Source of the DNA: Bacteroidota bacterium | GTDB lineage: Bacteria > Bacteroidota > Bacteroidia > Bacteroidales > UBA4417 | NCBI GenBank assembly: GCA_013376995.1 | Contig: JACAAZ010000011.1 | Coordinates: forward strand, 108,457-172,456 | Direction: 5' to 3' | DNA length: 64,000 bases | Shown: one piece after another, positions 8,352 through 17,400 of the stretch | Numbering within the stretch: the stretch's first letter is position 1 | Layout: the number at the start of each line of letters is the position of its first letter | The notes under the pieces: generated by a model | What the model was told of the DNA's origin: nothing | What the model saw: only the letters and a program-made list of their open reading frames with translations | Databases searched by the model: none | Translations under genes and position numbers: made by a program

Positions 8352-9022
8352 CAACCATTTTAAATGTTCAGAATTTAGCAAAAACCTACAGGATGCGGGA
8401 AGGTATGGTCCATGCCTTAAATGATATTTCTTTCTCAATTAATAAAAGCGATTTCGTTTCAATAACCGGTCCATCGGGATCAGGGGAAACAACTTTATTA
8501 ATGGCTTTGAGCGGGTTAATACGTCCAACCTCAGGAGAGATAATTTTTGAAAATAATAATCTTGTTACTGCTTCTGATAAGGAATTGGCTGGATACAGGA
8601 AAAAACATGTTGGTTTTGTAATGCAAAACTTCTCGCTTATTCCTTATATGACAGCTATTCAAAATGTTATGATCCCTTTGGGCTTAAATGGGCATTCTGA
8701 ACGTGAGCAAAAGCAATTATCCGCATCAGTACTTGAGTTAGTTGGCCTTGGAAACAGGAAATCCCATTATCCAAGGGAATTATCAGCCGGTCAACAACAA
8801 AGAGTTGCCATTGCGCGAGCACTGGTAAATAAGCCTGATATCATTTTTGCTGATGAGCCTACAGGGAATTTAGATCCATCCTTGTCGACCGGGATATTAG
8901 AGTTCCTTCAGAAAGTGAACAGGGAATTTAACATTACTATTATGATGGTAACTCATAGTCCCCAGGCTGCCAATTATGGTGATGTGAAAATCCGCCTTGA
9001 TGAAGGAAGACTTTGCAATTAA
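8348..9022 (+). CDS. ABC transporter ATP-binding protein, MacB/LolD type, with Walker A Lys replaced by Glu
   Basis: A 224-aa nucleotide-binding subunit that partners the preceding permease. The Walker A motif reads GPSGSGETT (41-49): the invariant lysine is Glu47 (codon GAA, one base from AAA). All other motifs are normal: Q-loop Gln93, signature LSAGQ (145-149, with A for the usual first G), Walker B IIFADE (165-170), D-loop GNLD and switch His203. Lysine in this position binds the ATP phosphates, so this copy should hydrolyse poorly or not at all. It could be a real inactivating change or a base error in the assembly. The start at 8348 overlaps the permease stop; the longer open frame upstream is not used. 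Confidence 0.88.
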   Translation: MTTILNVQNLAKTYRMREGMVHALNDISFSINKSDFVSITGPSGSGETTLLMALSGLIRPTSGEIIFENNNLVTASDKELAGYRKKHVGFVMQNFSLIPYMTAIQNVMIPLGLNGHSEREQKQLSASVLELVGLGNRKSHYPRELSAGQQQRVAIARALVNKPDIIFADEPTGNLDPSLSTGILEFLQKVNREFNITIMMVTHSPQAANYGDVKIRLDEGRLCN

Positions 9023-9080
9023 ACTGTAGCCAAATTCTTAATAATTTGATAATACACATAATAGGGGTAGATTTTCAAAC

Positions 9081-9096
9081 TTCGTAATTTTACGAA
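9081..9096 (+). promoter_or_regulatory. candidate ArsR operator upstream of the arsenate reductase pair
   Basis: A perfect dyad: TTCGTA, four-base spacer, TACGAA. It shares 14 of 16 positions with the site upstream of arsR (5418-5433) and contains TAATTTTA, close to a -7 box. It lies 82 nt before the first arsC start, in the only sizeable gap between the ABC genes and the reductases. Confidence 0.65.
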
Positions 9097-9178
9097 ATGT
9101 TTTCTCTTTCAATTATAGCATTGTTATTGAATGAATTAGATGAAAAAGAGAATGTGAGAATCAAATCATGTCAATATT

Positions 9179-9616
9179 ATGAAGACTAAAGTTTTGTTTG
9201 TTTGTGTTCATAATTCAGCCCGCAGCCAGATGGCAGAAGCCTTCTTGAATTTAATTGCTGGCACTGAATTTGAAGCTGAAAGTGCCGGCCTTGAACCAGG
9301 AAACCTTAATCCTTTTGTTGTTAAAGTCATGAATGAAATAGGCATAGATATTTCAGGCAATAGAACTAATGGTGTTTGGGATTATTTTCGGAAAGGCCGG
9401 GTTTACCAATATGTGATTACAGTATGCGATGTTAATACTGAGGAAAAATGTCCAATATTTCCGGGAGTTACAAAGAGGCTGAGTTGGCCTTTTACCGACC
9501 CAGCATCCTTTACAGGTACAGAAGAAGAAAAACTTTCGCAAACAAGGTTGGTCAGGGATAGCATTAAAGCTGAGATCGAGAATTTCATTCATACGCATCA
9601 GCAGGTAAATTTCTAA
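9179..9616 (+). CDS. arsC: arsenate reductase, low-molecular-weight phosphatase type (first of two)
   Basis: A 145-aa cytoplasmic enzyme that reduces arsenate to arsenite. The CX5R phosphate-binding loop is Cys9-VHNSA-Arg15, and the redox partners are probably Cys83 (TVCD) and Cys91 (EKCP), giving the Cys triad of thioredoxin-coupled ArsC. The general-acid Asp lies in FTDPASF. The start at 9179 is the first ATG after the operator. It is 19 bp upstream of a second, divergent reductase gene. The length is typical of the family. Confidence 0.92.
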   Translation: MKTKVLFVCVHNSARSQMAEAFLNLIAGTEFEAESAGLEPGNLNPFVVKVMNEIGIDISGNRTNGVWDYFRKGRVYQYVITVCDVNTEEKCPIFPGVTKRLSWPFTDPASFTGTEEEKLSQTRLVRDSIKAEIENFIHTHQQVNF

Positions 9617-9635
9617 CAACAAATCATTTTATGAG

Positions 9636-10058
9636 ATGAAAGTATTGATCCTTTGCACTGGGAACAGTTGCAGAAGCCAGATGGCCCATGGTTTTCTACA
9701 GTCCTTTGATAATGAGCTGACTGTATGCTCAGCTGGCACTGAAGCTTCCGGCAAACTCAACCCCAAAGCAGTTGAAGTAATGGAAGAAATTGGAATTGAT
9801 ATAAGTCATCACACATCCGATTCAATCGATTTGTATCTTAACGAGGAATGGGATTATGTAATTACTGTGTGCGGTGGTGCAAATGAAGCATGTCCTGCAT
9901 TCCTTGGTAAAGTAAAACATCGTTTGCATATCGGTTTCGATGATCCTTCCCATGTTACAGGTTCAGATGATTTTATATGGAGTGAATTCAGAAGGGTTCG
10001 GGATGAGATCAGGTTAGCGTTTTTAGCGTTTTATGAGAAGAATTTGACAATTCGGTAA
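9636..10058 (+). CDS. arsC: arsenate reductase, low-molecular-weight phosphatase type (second of two)
   Basis: A 140-aa paralog of the preceding protein, only moderately similar. The P-loop is Cys7-TGNSC-Arg13, with an extra Cys12 inside the loop, a form common in arsenate reductases of the ACR3 clusters. Candidate resolving cysteines are Cys79 (TVCGG) and Cys86 (EACP). The Asp of the general acid is in FDDPSH. It is probably co-transcribed with the first arsC. The stop codon falls at the edge of a word-repeat region that continues to about 10245. Confidence 0.92.
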   Translation: MKVLILCTGNSCRSQMAHGFLQSFDNELTVCSAGTEASGKLNPKAVEVMEEIGIDISHHTSDSIDLYLNEEWDYVITVCGGANEACPAFLGKVKHRLHIGFDDPSHVTGSDDFIWSEFRRVRDEIRLAFLAFYEKNLTIR

Positions 10059-10245
10059 TTTGACAATTCGGCAATTCGACAATGAGACAATTCGGCAATT
10101 TGGAAATGAGACAATTTGAAAATGAATTAATTTAGGAATGATTTAATTTGGAAATTTGAAAATGAGGCAATTCGACAATTCGGCTATGAGATAATTTGGC
10201 AATGGGTCAATTAGGCAACTTAGACAATTAGACAATGAGGATGAT
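10055..10245. repeat. degenerate word-repeat island (7-9-nt words such as GACAATTCG, GGCAATTTG)
   Basis: About 190 bp of loosely repeated words built around CAATTTG/CAATTCG/CAATGAG. It starts at the stop codon of the second arsC. The reverse-complement words (ATTGCCGAATTG, CATTGCCAAATTAAC) make up 10718-10779 on the other side of the next gene, so the two islands form an imperfect inverted pair. Confidence 0.8.
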
Positions 10246-10304
10246 TTATCATTCTAAAATGATTGGTTATAAGAATTTATTATTAATTTTCAGAAACTTG
10301 AGCT

Positions 10305-10658
10305 ATGAAAGATGAATTCAAGGAAAATGTGATTATTAACTTAACATTTGATTTTGCTTTAAAAATTATTGATTTCTGCGACGAACTTGAAGCCTTGAGA
10401 AAGTACAAACTTTCAGAGCAGCTATTTAAATCAGGAACTTCGATTGGCGCAAATGCAAGAGAAGCTCAGAATGCAGAAAGTAAAGCAGACTTCATTCATA
10501 AATTTAAAATTTCAGCAAAAGAAGTTGAAGAAACCGAATATTGGTTATTGCTTTGTAAATATTCTGATAAGCTTCCTGACTCCACTCAACTTTTATCTGA
10601 CCTGGAACCGATAAAAAAAATAATTTCGAAAATAATAGGCACATCTCGAAGGATATAA
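10305..10658 (+). CDS. four-helix-bundle protein (23S rRNA-intervening-sequence protein family)
   Basis: A 117-aa, all-helical protein. The motifs FALKIIDFCDELE, LSEQLFKSGTSIGANAREAQNAES, DFIHKFKISAKEVEETEYWL and the C-terminal KKIISKIIGTSRRI are characteristic of the family first named for proteins encoded in intervening sequences of 23S rRNA genes and related to diversity-generating-retroelement accessory proteins. The molecular role is not settled. Here there is no rRNA and no reverse transcriptase nearby. The gene interrupts the arsenic island between arsC and the ACR3 pump, and both sides are bounded by inverted word repeats, suggesting it arrived as a unit. Confidence 0.9.
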   Translation: MKDEFKENVIINLTFDFALKIIDFCDELEALRKYKLSEQLFKSGTSIGANAREAQNAESKADFIHKFKISAKEVEETEYWLLLCKYSDKLPDSTQLLSDLEPIKKIISKIIGTSRRI

Positions 10659-10717
10659 AGGTTTCGATGAATAACTGAGTCGAAAATGGAAAATTTCCCA
10701 AAGTAGCCATTATCACA

Positions 10718-10779
10718 TTGCCGAATCGTCGCATCGCCGAATTGCCGAATTAACTCATTGCCAAATTAACACATTAACA
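10718..10779. repeat. degenerate word-repeat island, inverted partner of 10055-10245
   Basis: Words such as CATTGCCGAATCG, CGCCGAATTGCCGAATTAAC and CATTGCCAAATTAAC. Read as reverse complement they match the AATTCGGCAATTCGG / AATTTGGCAATGAG words of the left island. It ends two bases before the ACR3 start codon. Confidence 0.75.
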
Positions 10780-10781
10780 AA

Positions 10782-11876
10782 ATGCCCTCACAACCCCGCC
10801 TCAAATTCCTTGACCGATATCTGACTCTGTGGATATTTCTTGCTATGGCCATTGGCGTTCTTTCAGGTTACTTATTTCCCGGAATCGCTAAATTTTGGGA
10901 TTCGCTGAAATCTTCACCGGATAGCACGACCAATATCCCTATTGCCATCGGGCTTATCCTGATGATGTACCCGCCATTGGCTAAAGTAAAATATGAAGAG
11001 CTTGGCGATGTGTTTCGCAACTGGAAAGTACTCATCCTTTCGCTCATTCAGAACTGGGTAATTGGTCCGGTCCTGATGTTTGCCCTTGCCATATTGTTCT
11101 TCCGGCTGTTCCCTGGAGAAAACAATTCAAATCTCCCTTATATGTATGGCATAATTATGATCGGCCTTGCCCGCTGCATTGCAATGGTCATTGTGTGGAA
11201 CGACCTGGCTAAGGGAGACGCACAATATGCCGCCGGTTTGGTAGCTTTTAACAGTATATTCCAGGTCCTGTTCTTTTCCGTTTATGCCTATGTCTTCATT
11301 GCAGTTCTTCCGGCATGGTTCGGGATCCCGACCAATGATGCAGTGGAAAGAATAACGATCGGACAAATAGCAAGGAGCGTTTTTATTTACCTTGGCATTC
11401 CTTTCCTTGCGGGATTTATCACACGATTTATCCTGGTTCGCATCAAAAGTAAAGTTTGGTATCAGAACAGGTTTATCCCCAGGATAAGTCCAATAACACT
11501 TATCGCTTTACTTTTCACAATCCTGGTCATGTTCTCACTCAAAGGTGAATACATTGTAAAAATCCCTTTGGATGTTATCAAGATTGCCATCCCCTTACTT
11601 ATCTACTTCCTGATCATGTTTATCGGGTCTTTCTGGATGAGCAGGAAAATAGGCGCAAGCTATGAGCAATCTGTCACACTTTCATTTACGGCAGCTAGCA
11701 ATAATTTCGAACTGGCCATTGCTGTCGCTATAGCCATATTCGGAATGAATTCCGGAGAAGCATTTACGGCAGTGATCGGCCCCCTTGTTGAAGTTCCTGT
11801 CATGATCGCCCTGGTAAACCTTGCGTTTTATTACAAGCGGAAGTATTTCGCCCTAAAGGCAGATGGTAACTCTTAA
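10782..11876 (+). CDS. arsB: ACR3-family arsenite efflux transporter
   Basis: A 364-aa inner-membrane arsenite exporter of the ACR3 (BASS-like) type with about ten hydrophobic segments. Diagnostic residues are Cys132 in [13 protein letters not shown] and Glu310 in [13 protein letters not shown], both conserved and functionally important in ACR3 proteins. This is the last step of the pathway: arsenate enters, is reduced by the upstream reductases, and arsenite leaves through this pump. The gene is often annotated arsB or acr3, although it is not related to E. coli ArsB. The start codon directly abuts the word-repeat island, so its promoter may be in or upstream of that island. Confidence 0.95.
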   Translation: MPSQPRLKFLDRYLTLWIFLAMAIGVLSGYLFPGIAKFWDSLKSSPDSTTNIPIAIGLILMMYPPLAKVKYEELGDVFRNWKVLILSLIQNWVIGPVLMFALAILFFRLFPGENNSNLPYMYGIIMIGLARCIAMVIVWNDLAKGDAQYAAGLVAFNSIFQVLFFSVYAYVFIAVLPAWFGIPTNDAVERITIGQIARSVFIYLGIPFLAGFITRFILVRIKSKVWYQNRFIPRISPITLIALLFTILVMFSLKGEYIVKIPLDVIKIAIPLLIYFLIMFIGSFWMSRKIGASYEQSVTLSFTAASNNFELAIAVAIAIFGMNSGEAFTAVIGPLVEVPVMIALVNLAFYYKRKYFALKADGNS

Positions 11877-12081
11877 AAACCAACGCCTAAGATTCTTAAT
11901 AATTAATCTGTTAATTCCCTTTAGTTGATAACTGAACTGTTTATCAACTTTGATCCTGCTTTTGCATTATTACTATTAAATTTTGTTTAGAGATTATCAT
12001 TGCCAAGAATCAAAATTGAGATTTGATTGTTATTAGTTGTTGAATATTTAAACCAGTATTTTCTAACCAAATTACAAAAAC

Positions 12082-12579
12082 ATGAAAACACCTATTTATC
12101 GTTTAATTGTCCTACTGCTGGTAATTACCTGCAGTTTTTCGACTGCTTTTTCCCAGGAAAATGCTGATTATAAGGGTCAAATTGCCAAAATCAATAAGGA
12201 AATGAAAGCAAATATGCTGTCGGGTAATAATGATGCAAGCCTGAAATTTTATACAGATGATGCAATCTCGATGCCTGCCTATGAGCCTATGCATGTAGGT
12301 ATTGAAGCTATCAAAAAAGCAAACGAGGAAATGGCAAAATCAGGCTGGAAGGTAACAGCCTTTGAGCCGACTACATTTAAGATCAGTTCCAGCGGCAAGC
12401 TTGTTACTGAAGTGGGTACCTATAAAATCAGTTTCAAGGGGCCCGGTGCAGATATGGCTATGGATGATGTTGGCAAATATCTCACCGTTTACCAGGTTCA
12501 GGCTGATAAATCGTTGAAAGTTAAAATTGAAACCTGGAATTCGGATAAAAATCCCATGGAACAGGAAAAGAAGAAATAA
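12082..12579 (+). CDS. secreted SnoaL/DUF4440-like (NTF2 fold) protein
   Basis: A 165-aa protein with a signal peptide (about 1-24, ending AFSQ). The mature part has the pattern of NTF2-fold DUF4440/SnoaL proteins: an N-terminal helix (NKEMKANMLSGN), then FYTDDAISMPAYEP, IKKANEEMAKSGW and beta strands ending KIETWNSDKN. Members of this fold can be enzymes or binding proteins and no catalytic residues can be assigned. It is monocistronic, with 205 bp of AT-rich upstream sequence and a strong hairpin after the stop. Confidence 0.75.
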   Translation: MKTPIYRLIVLLLVITCSFSTAFSQENADYKGQIAKINKEMKANMLSGNNDASLKFYTDDAISMPAYEPMHVGIEAIKKANEEMAKSGWKVTAFEPTTFKISSSGKLVTEVGTYKISFKGPGADMAMDDVGKYLTVYQVQADKSLKVKIETWNSDKNPMEQEKKK

Positions 12580-12600
12580 AAGTATCGTCTGGTGAAAGGG

Positions 12601-12637
12601 AAGTAAAGCCACCTAGAATATCAAGGTGGCTTTACTT
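12601..12637. terminator. bidirectional hairpin terminator
   Basis: A perfect 14-bp stem (12601-12614 with 12624-12637) with a 9-nt loop, AAGTAAAGCCACCT on the left arm. It ends the secreted NTF2-like gene and could also stop leftward transcripts from the gene at 13065. Confidence 0.8.
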
Positions 12638-12753
12638 ATTTTCAGTCACGTGATTGCCAGAATGAATTTAAAAGGTTTATTTATAGATATATGGGAACAA
12701 TATCCGCATAACCTGCTAAAATATTACCTGGTTTTTCCTCTTTGGATTCTTTC

Positions 12754-13065
12754 CTAGTCTTTTCTTTTCCTTGAAGAACCTTTTCCTCCAAGAAAACCCC
12801 AACCTCCACTTCCAATCAGGAATCCAAAAGCATACCAGGCACCATTGTTATTCTGGGCGAAGACAGTAATATCATCCCTGAAAAACATAAGGATCAGGTC
12901 AACAGGAGCTATGAATCCATGCAGCAACCCTCCCCAGAAACCATAAACATGTCCATGAAGACAAGCGGTCACTATTTCCTTATTGGCGCAGGAATTTAAA
13001 GCCAGCGCGGCAGTTATTAGAATAAAAAGGCTAATTAGCTGCTTCGATTGAATACGTATTTTCAT
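12754..13065 (-). CDS. small lipoprotein with two hydrophobic segments, unknown function
   Basis: A 103-aa protein. The N-terminus has a lipoprotein signal with lipobox LNSC (Cys26). The mature part has a conserved-looking core HGFIAPVDLILMFFRDDITVFAQNNNGAWYAFGFLIGSGGWGF, with two hydrophobic stretches and a Gly-rich end followed by basic residues. Similar small proteins are scattered in Bacteroidota, but I know no function. It is 53 bp upstream (in leftward transcription: downstream) of the membrane protein at 13119-14132, so the two may be an operon. Confidence 0.7.
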   Translation of the reverse strand: MKIRIQSKQLISLFILITAALALNSCANKEIVTACLHGHVYGFWGGLLHGFIAPVDLILMFFRDDITVFAQNNNGAWYAFGFLIGSGGWGFLGGKGSSRKRKD

Positions 13066-13118
13066 ATTGTGAAGATTTAGATACGAAAGTAAGCCGAAAA
13101 AACAGGTTTACAAAATCC

Positions 13119-14132
13119 CTATTGTTTAGCTGTGGAATTATCCTCATCGCTGTTTAAGTTCTTCTTGATTGGAGCCCGGATACTCAAAGCCTTCTTCATA
13201 ATATCGAACCAGAAGTTGCTTCCTAATTGCACGGCAAATGCAGTGATAAGCACCCCCAGGAATTTGAGGGAAAAGCCAATCCATCCCTGCCCAAACCATT
13301 CTTTCCCGAATTCTCCCGGCCTGTAACCCAGGAAATAGCCTGCCGATTCTTCGTACATTATCCTCAGCTTGTTCACGTTGCCCTTTGAGGAAGTGGAGTC
13401 GGACGGACTGGATCTGCCTGGCATAACTATGGGATCCACCTGCTGCGACACCAGCACCTGGCCTTTCTCGTTCCAAATCCGGATAGTGGTGGTAGAGTCG
13501 TGAGACATGCTGATATTGGGCATCATGGCGACAATGTTATCTACGTTTTTGCTTAATTCGTTTTTGTCACTTAATGCATCATTAGCGATTTTTATCGTGT
13601 CAATGTTTAGACCGATTGCCAAAACAAATCCCAAAAGAAGCAGGATCCGCCTTACCTTTTTCCTGTACCATACAGTTGAATGTTCCAGGGCATCATCATA
13701 GAACTGAGTCAGGCTGGTTTCAAATGGTCTTAATTTATTTCCGCTTTTAGCTGCCAGGTCCTGGAGAACCTTCTTAAAGGCTTCAGGGATTTCTGCACCC
13801 TGTATTGCATTTTGAAGATTGCCTTCCCTGAAATTCGGAGCCCCGATTTTCTCAATTACAAACAGGAAGAAGTTATTTGCAGGTATATAAACCGGGTATT
13901 TTCCTGATTTGTGCATGAGGCTTTGAATATGCGGACTTTTCTCGAAATCGGTCCGGATAAAATTTCTCCATTCTTTAGAAATAAAAAGCAGTTCAATAGC
14001 TTTCTTAAGATTCTTTTCCCTCAGGTGGAAGATGCCCTGCGTTATTCCTTCATTTATTGATGACAGAATGAGGCTGCTGGTGAAATAGGTAAAAGTCAGC
14101 AGTATTACCAGGTTTAGTATAGGTGAATCCAT
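13119..14132 (-). CDS. conserved membrane protein, unknown function
   Basis: A 337-aa protein with three hydrophobic segments: at the very N-terminus (about 5-24), in the middle (about 164-182) and near the C-terminus (about 290-312). The N-terminal cytoplasmic-looking region starts right after the first helix (INEGITQGIFHLREKNLKKAIELLF), and the loop between helices 2 and 3 is polar and presumably periplasmic. The C-terminus is basic and disordered. I do not recognise the family with certainty; proteins of this arrangement are seen as hypothetical membrane proteins in many phyla. It is the first gene of a leftward pair with the small lipoprotein. Confidence 0.75.
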   Translation of the reverse strand: MDSPILNLVILLTFTYFTSSLILSSINEGITQGIFHLREKNLKKAIELLFISKEWRNFIRTDFEKSPHIQSLMHKSGKYPVYIPANNFFLFVIEKIGAPNFREGNLQNAIQGAEIPEAFKKVLQDLAAKSGNKLRPFETSLTQFYDDALEHSTVWYRKKVRRILLLLGFVLAIGLNIDTIKIANDALSDKNELSKNVDNIVAMMPNISMSHDSTTTIRIWNEKGQVLVSQQVDPIVMPGRSSPSDSTSSKGNVNKLRIMYEESAGYFLGYRPGEFGKEWFGQGWIGFSLKFLGVLITAFAVQLGSNFWFDIMKKALSIRAPIKKNLNSDEDNSTAKQ

Positions 14133-14419
14133 AACAATTAGGCTAATTCATGACTTTTTTGGATGAAGATGATTAATCTATCTCAAACAACCATGCCTGT
14201 TAATTGTGCGAATTGTCAGTCATAAAACCGGATTGTTTCTAAAGGCCACACTCAGGAGATGAAATTATTGATGTGATGTATTGTTAGTTAGCCTGTTGAA
14301 ATAAATAATATGGGATTCAGCGTGTGACAATTATTCAAATGAGTACTTTCGCCTTCGAAATATTTTATAAGCACCAATTCATTGTTAATACGCATTACAA
14401 CCAACCACAAACCATAACC

Positions 14420-17400
14420 ATGAAACTAATCTTACTTTCCTTGGTTTTGAGCCTGTTTTGCATTGTATTGAATGCACAACCTCAATTGACTCATCCCACT
14501 TTTATTGCAAAAGGAACCTATTATGGATTGAGCAAACCCCTCAGGGATCTGCCGGTCATGACACAAGCCGATGTCGAACAAATGGCTAAGAAAGCCAAAG
14601 AAGGCGAATTAAATCCTGGGTTGGGAATCAGGAGCTATCCATTTGCCTCCATTGCACTTCCGAGAGGCGAAGATCAAGCATGGCAAAAACAATTTGGTAA
14701 AGCAGCTGCATCAAAGGCTCCTATCATCAATTTTGAAGGACAGGATTCCCCTTATTATCCGCCTGATTGTAATGGCACTGTTGGACCAAACCACTATATG
14801 CAAACTGTAAATTGTTCCTATACAATTTATAGCAAAACCGGCGCTGTCCTGGCGGGTCCAACCCAGTTGAACTTGATTTTTGGTTCTGTTCCGGGAGCGA
14901 ATCGTAACGATGGAGACCCGATCATCCTTTATGATGACCAGGCTGATCGCTGGCTGGTAACGGAGTTTTCTATTCCCAGCTCTGGCCAGAACTATATGCT
15001 GATGGCCGTTTCCGAAACCAATGATCCAACAGGTGCATGGCATCAGTATTCATTCCCTGTTGCCTCCATGCCTGATTATCCTAAGTTTGGGATATGGCAG
15101 GACGGATATTATATGGGTGATAATAACTCCAGTGGTAACGATATCTATGTTTTTGAGCGTGCCCCTATGCTTACAGGTGCAACAGCACAGGTAATGGGGT
15201 TCAATAATCCTAACCGTCCCAACAGTGTAGATGGTTTTATGTGTGTTCCCCCGGTTGATAATGACGGACCTTTTGCGCCAGCTGGTTCCCCGGGATTATT
15301 CATTGCTTTTAATGATGATGCCTTTGGCGGTGGAGTTGATGAACTTTGGATCTATGAGCTGGCAGCTAACTGGACAACGCCTTCTCTTTCTACATTCGGT
15401 CGCACACAACAGTTACCGGTACAGCCTTTCGATAGCAATTTTGGCAATAACTGGAGTAATATTACCCAGAAAGGTACTTCCCAAAAAGTTGATGCTATAC
15501 CACAGGTGATTATGAATGCTCCCCAATACCGGAATTTTGGATCACATCAAACACTTGTCTGCTGTCATACTGTGGATGTCGACGGCACTAACCATGCTGG
15601 TATCCGTTGGTATGAACTACAGAAAACAACCGGCGACTGGACAATCAGGCAGCAATCTACCTATGCCCCCGATGCGAACAACCGGTGGATGGGATCAATA
15701 TCGATGAATGCTGGTGGAAATATCGGGATTGGTTATTCCGTTTCAAGCAGTACTATGTATCCGAGCATAAGGTATTGCGGGCAAACATCTGCCGCAAATG
15801 TTTTAGCAAATGGTGTACTTGATTACCCGGAAATGTCCATTTTTGAAGGTTCAAATTCTCAATCAGGAGCAGATCGCTGGGGAGATTATTCAAAAATATC
15901 ACTCGATCCTCTCGATGATGGAACATTTTGGTTCACTACTGAATATATTGGAGGAGGAGGATCTCGTAAATCAAAGGTTGCTGCATTTACAATTGGTATA
16001 ATTGCACCCCTTGCAAATTTTTCGGCCAGCAATTATACACCTTGCATCAATAATCCTGTGGTGCTTTCTGATCAAAGCACCAGTGCCCCTATTTCATGGT
16101 TGTGGTCAGTTTCTCCTTCATCTTTTGAATATTTAGATGGCACTGACAGCACTTCACAAAATCCCCATATCAAATTTACTTCATATGGTAGCTATACAAT
16201 ATCTCTCACAGCTACAAATGCTGGTGGAGATAATACTATTACCAAACCGGCATTTATTTCCGTTAATCCTGTAAATGCTGCTTTCCATGCAACTGCCACA
16301 ACAGTTGTTGTTGGCAGTTCAACTATTTTCTATGATGAATCAACCTGTGATGTAGCTTCCTGGTCCTGGAATTTTGGTGACGGGGCAAGCCCGGCAACCG
16401 CAAATACCCAGGGACCGCATGTTGTGACCTACTCTACATCCGGCTTGAAAACAGTTACCCTAACCGTGAATGATACCCTGGTACTAACTAAAACAGATTA
16501 TGTAAATGTTATTGACCCTTCATTCAACATGACAAACGCAAGCATTAGCGCTTGTTCCGGAAATTTCTATGATCCGGGTGGTTCAGGAGCCAACTATGGG
16601 AACAACCAGGATTATGTTCTTGTTCTTTACCCCGGTACACCTGGTAATATGGCGCAGGTAGATTTTTCAGCGTTTAACCTTGAGTCTGGAATGTTTTGTG
16701 CCAATGATTACCTTAAAATCCTTAACGGGAATTCAATCTCATCTCCTGTCATGGGTGTATACTGTTCAAATACATCACCCGGGACTAAAACTGCCTCCAA
16801 TGCCAGTGGAGCACTGACTTTTATTTTTCATAGTAACAATGCAGTAACCCTCTCCGGGTGGAATGCTGCGATCAGCTGTATTGAAGGAGTAGGAAGTCCC
16901 CTGACCTTGAATGCAACTCCCTTCAGTTATTCCCAGATCGATTTGACCTGGGTTCCCAATGTTCAGAATAATGGAGTAATGCTGGTATATTCACCTGATG
17001 GCGTATTTGGAAGCCCTGTCAACGGTTCTGCATATCAGGCTGGTGATAATATTGCCGGTGGAGGTATCGTGCTGTATGCAGGCAGCCAGACTTCATACAG
17101 CCATATGCAATTGCAGGCTTCAACACTTTACCATTACAGGGCCTATTCCTATGATGCCTCCCAGAACTGGTCATATGGAGTTGAAGCCAATGCTACAACA
17201 CTCAGTCTTCCTGCAGTACTAATTACCCCTATGAGCCAAACAGTTGCTTACCAGGCTGGGACTGCCTCCTTCGATATAACTACGAATAATCCATGGGCAG
17301 CAACTTCTGATGTGTCCTGGTGTTCCGTAACACCATCAGGCAATGGTACAGGTGTAATAACAGCCAGTTACCAGGAGAATACCGGGCCGGTTTTTAGAAC

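Noticed and set aside
10305..10658. Diversity-generating retroelement
   Set aside because: The protein family is related to Avd, but there is no reverse transcriptase and no template/variable repeat pair.
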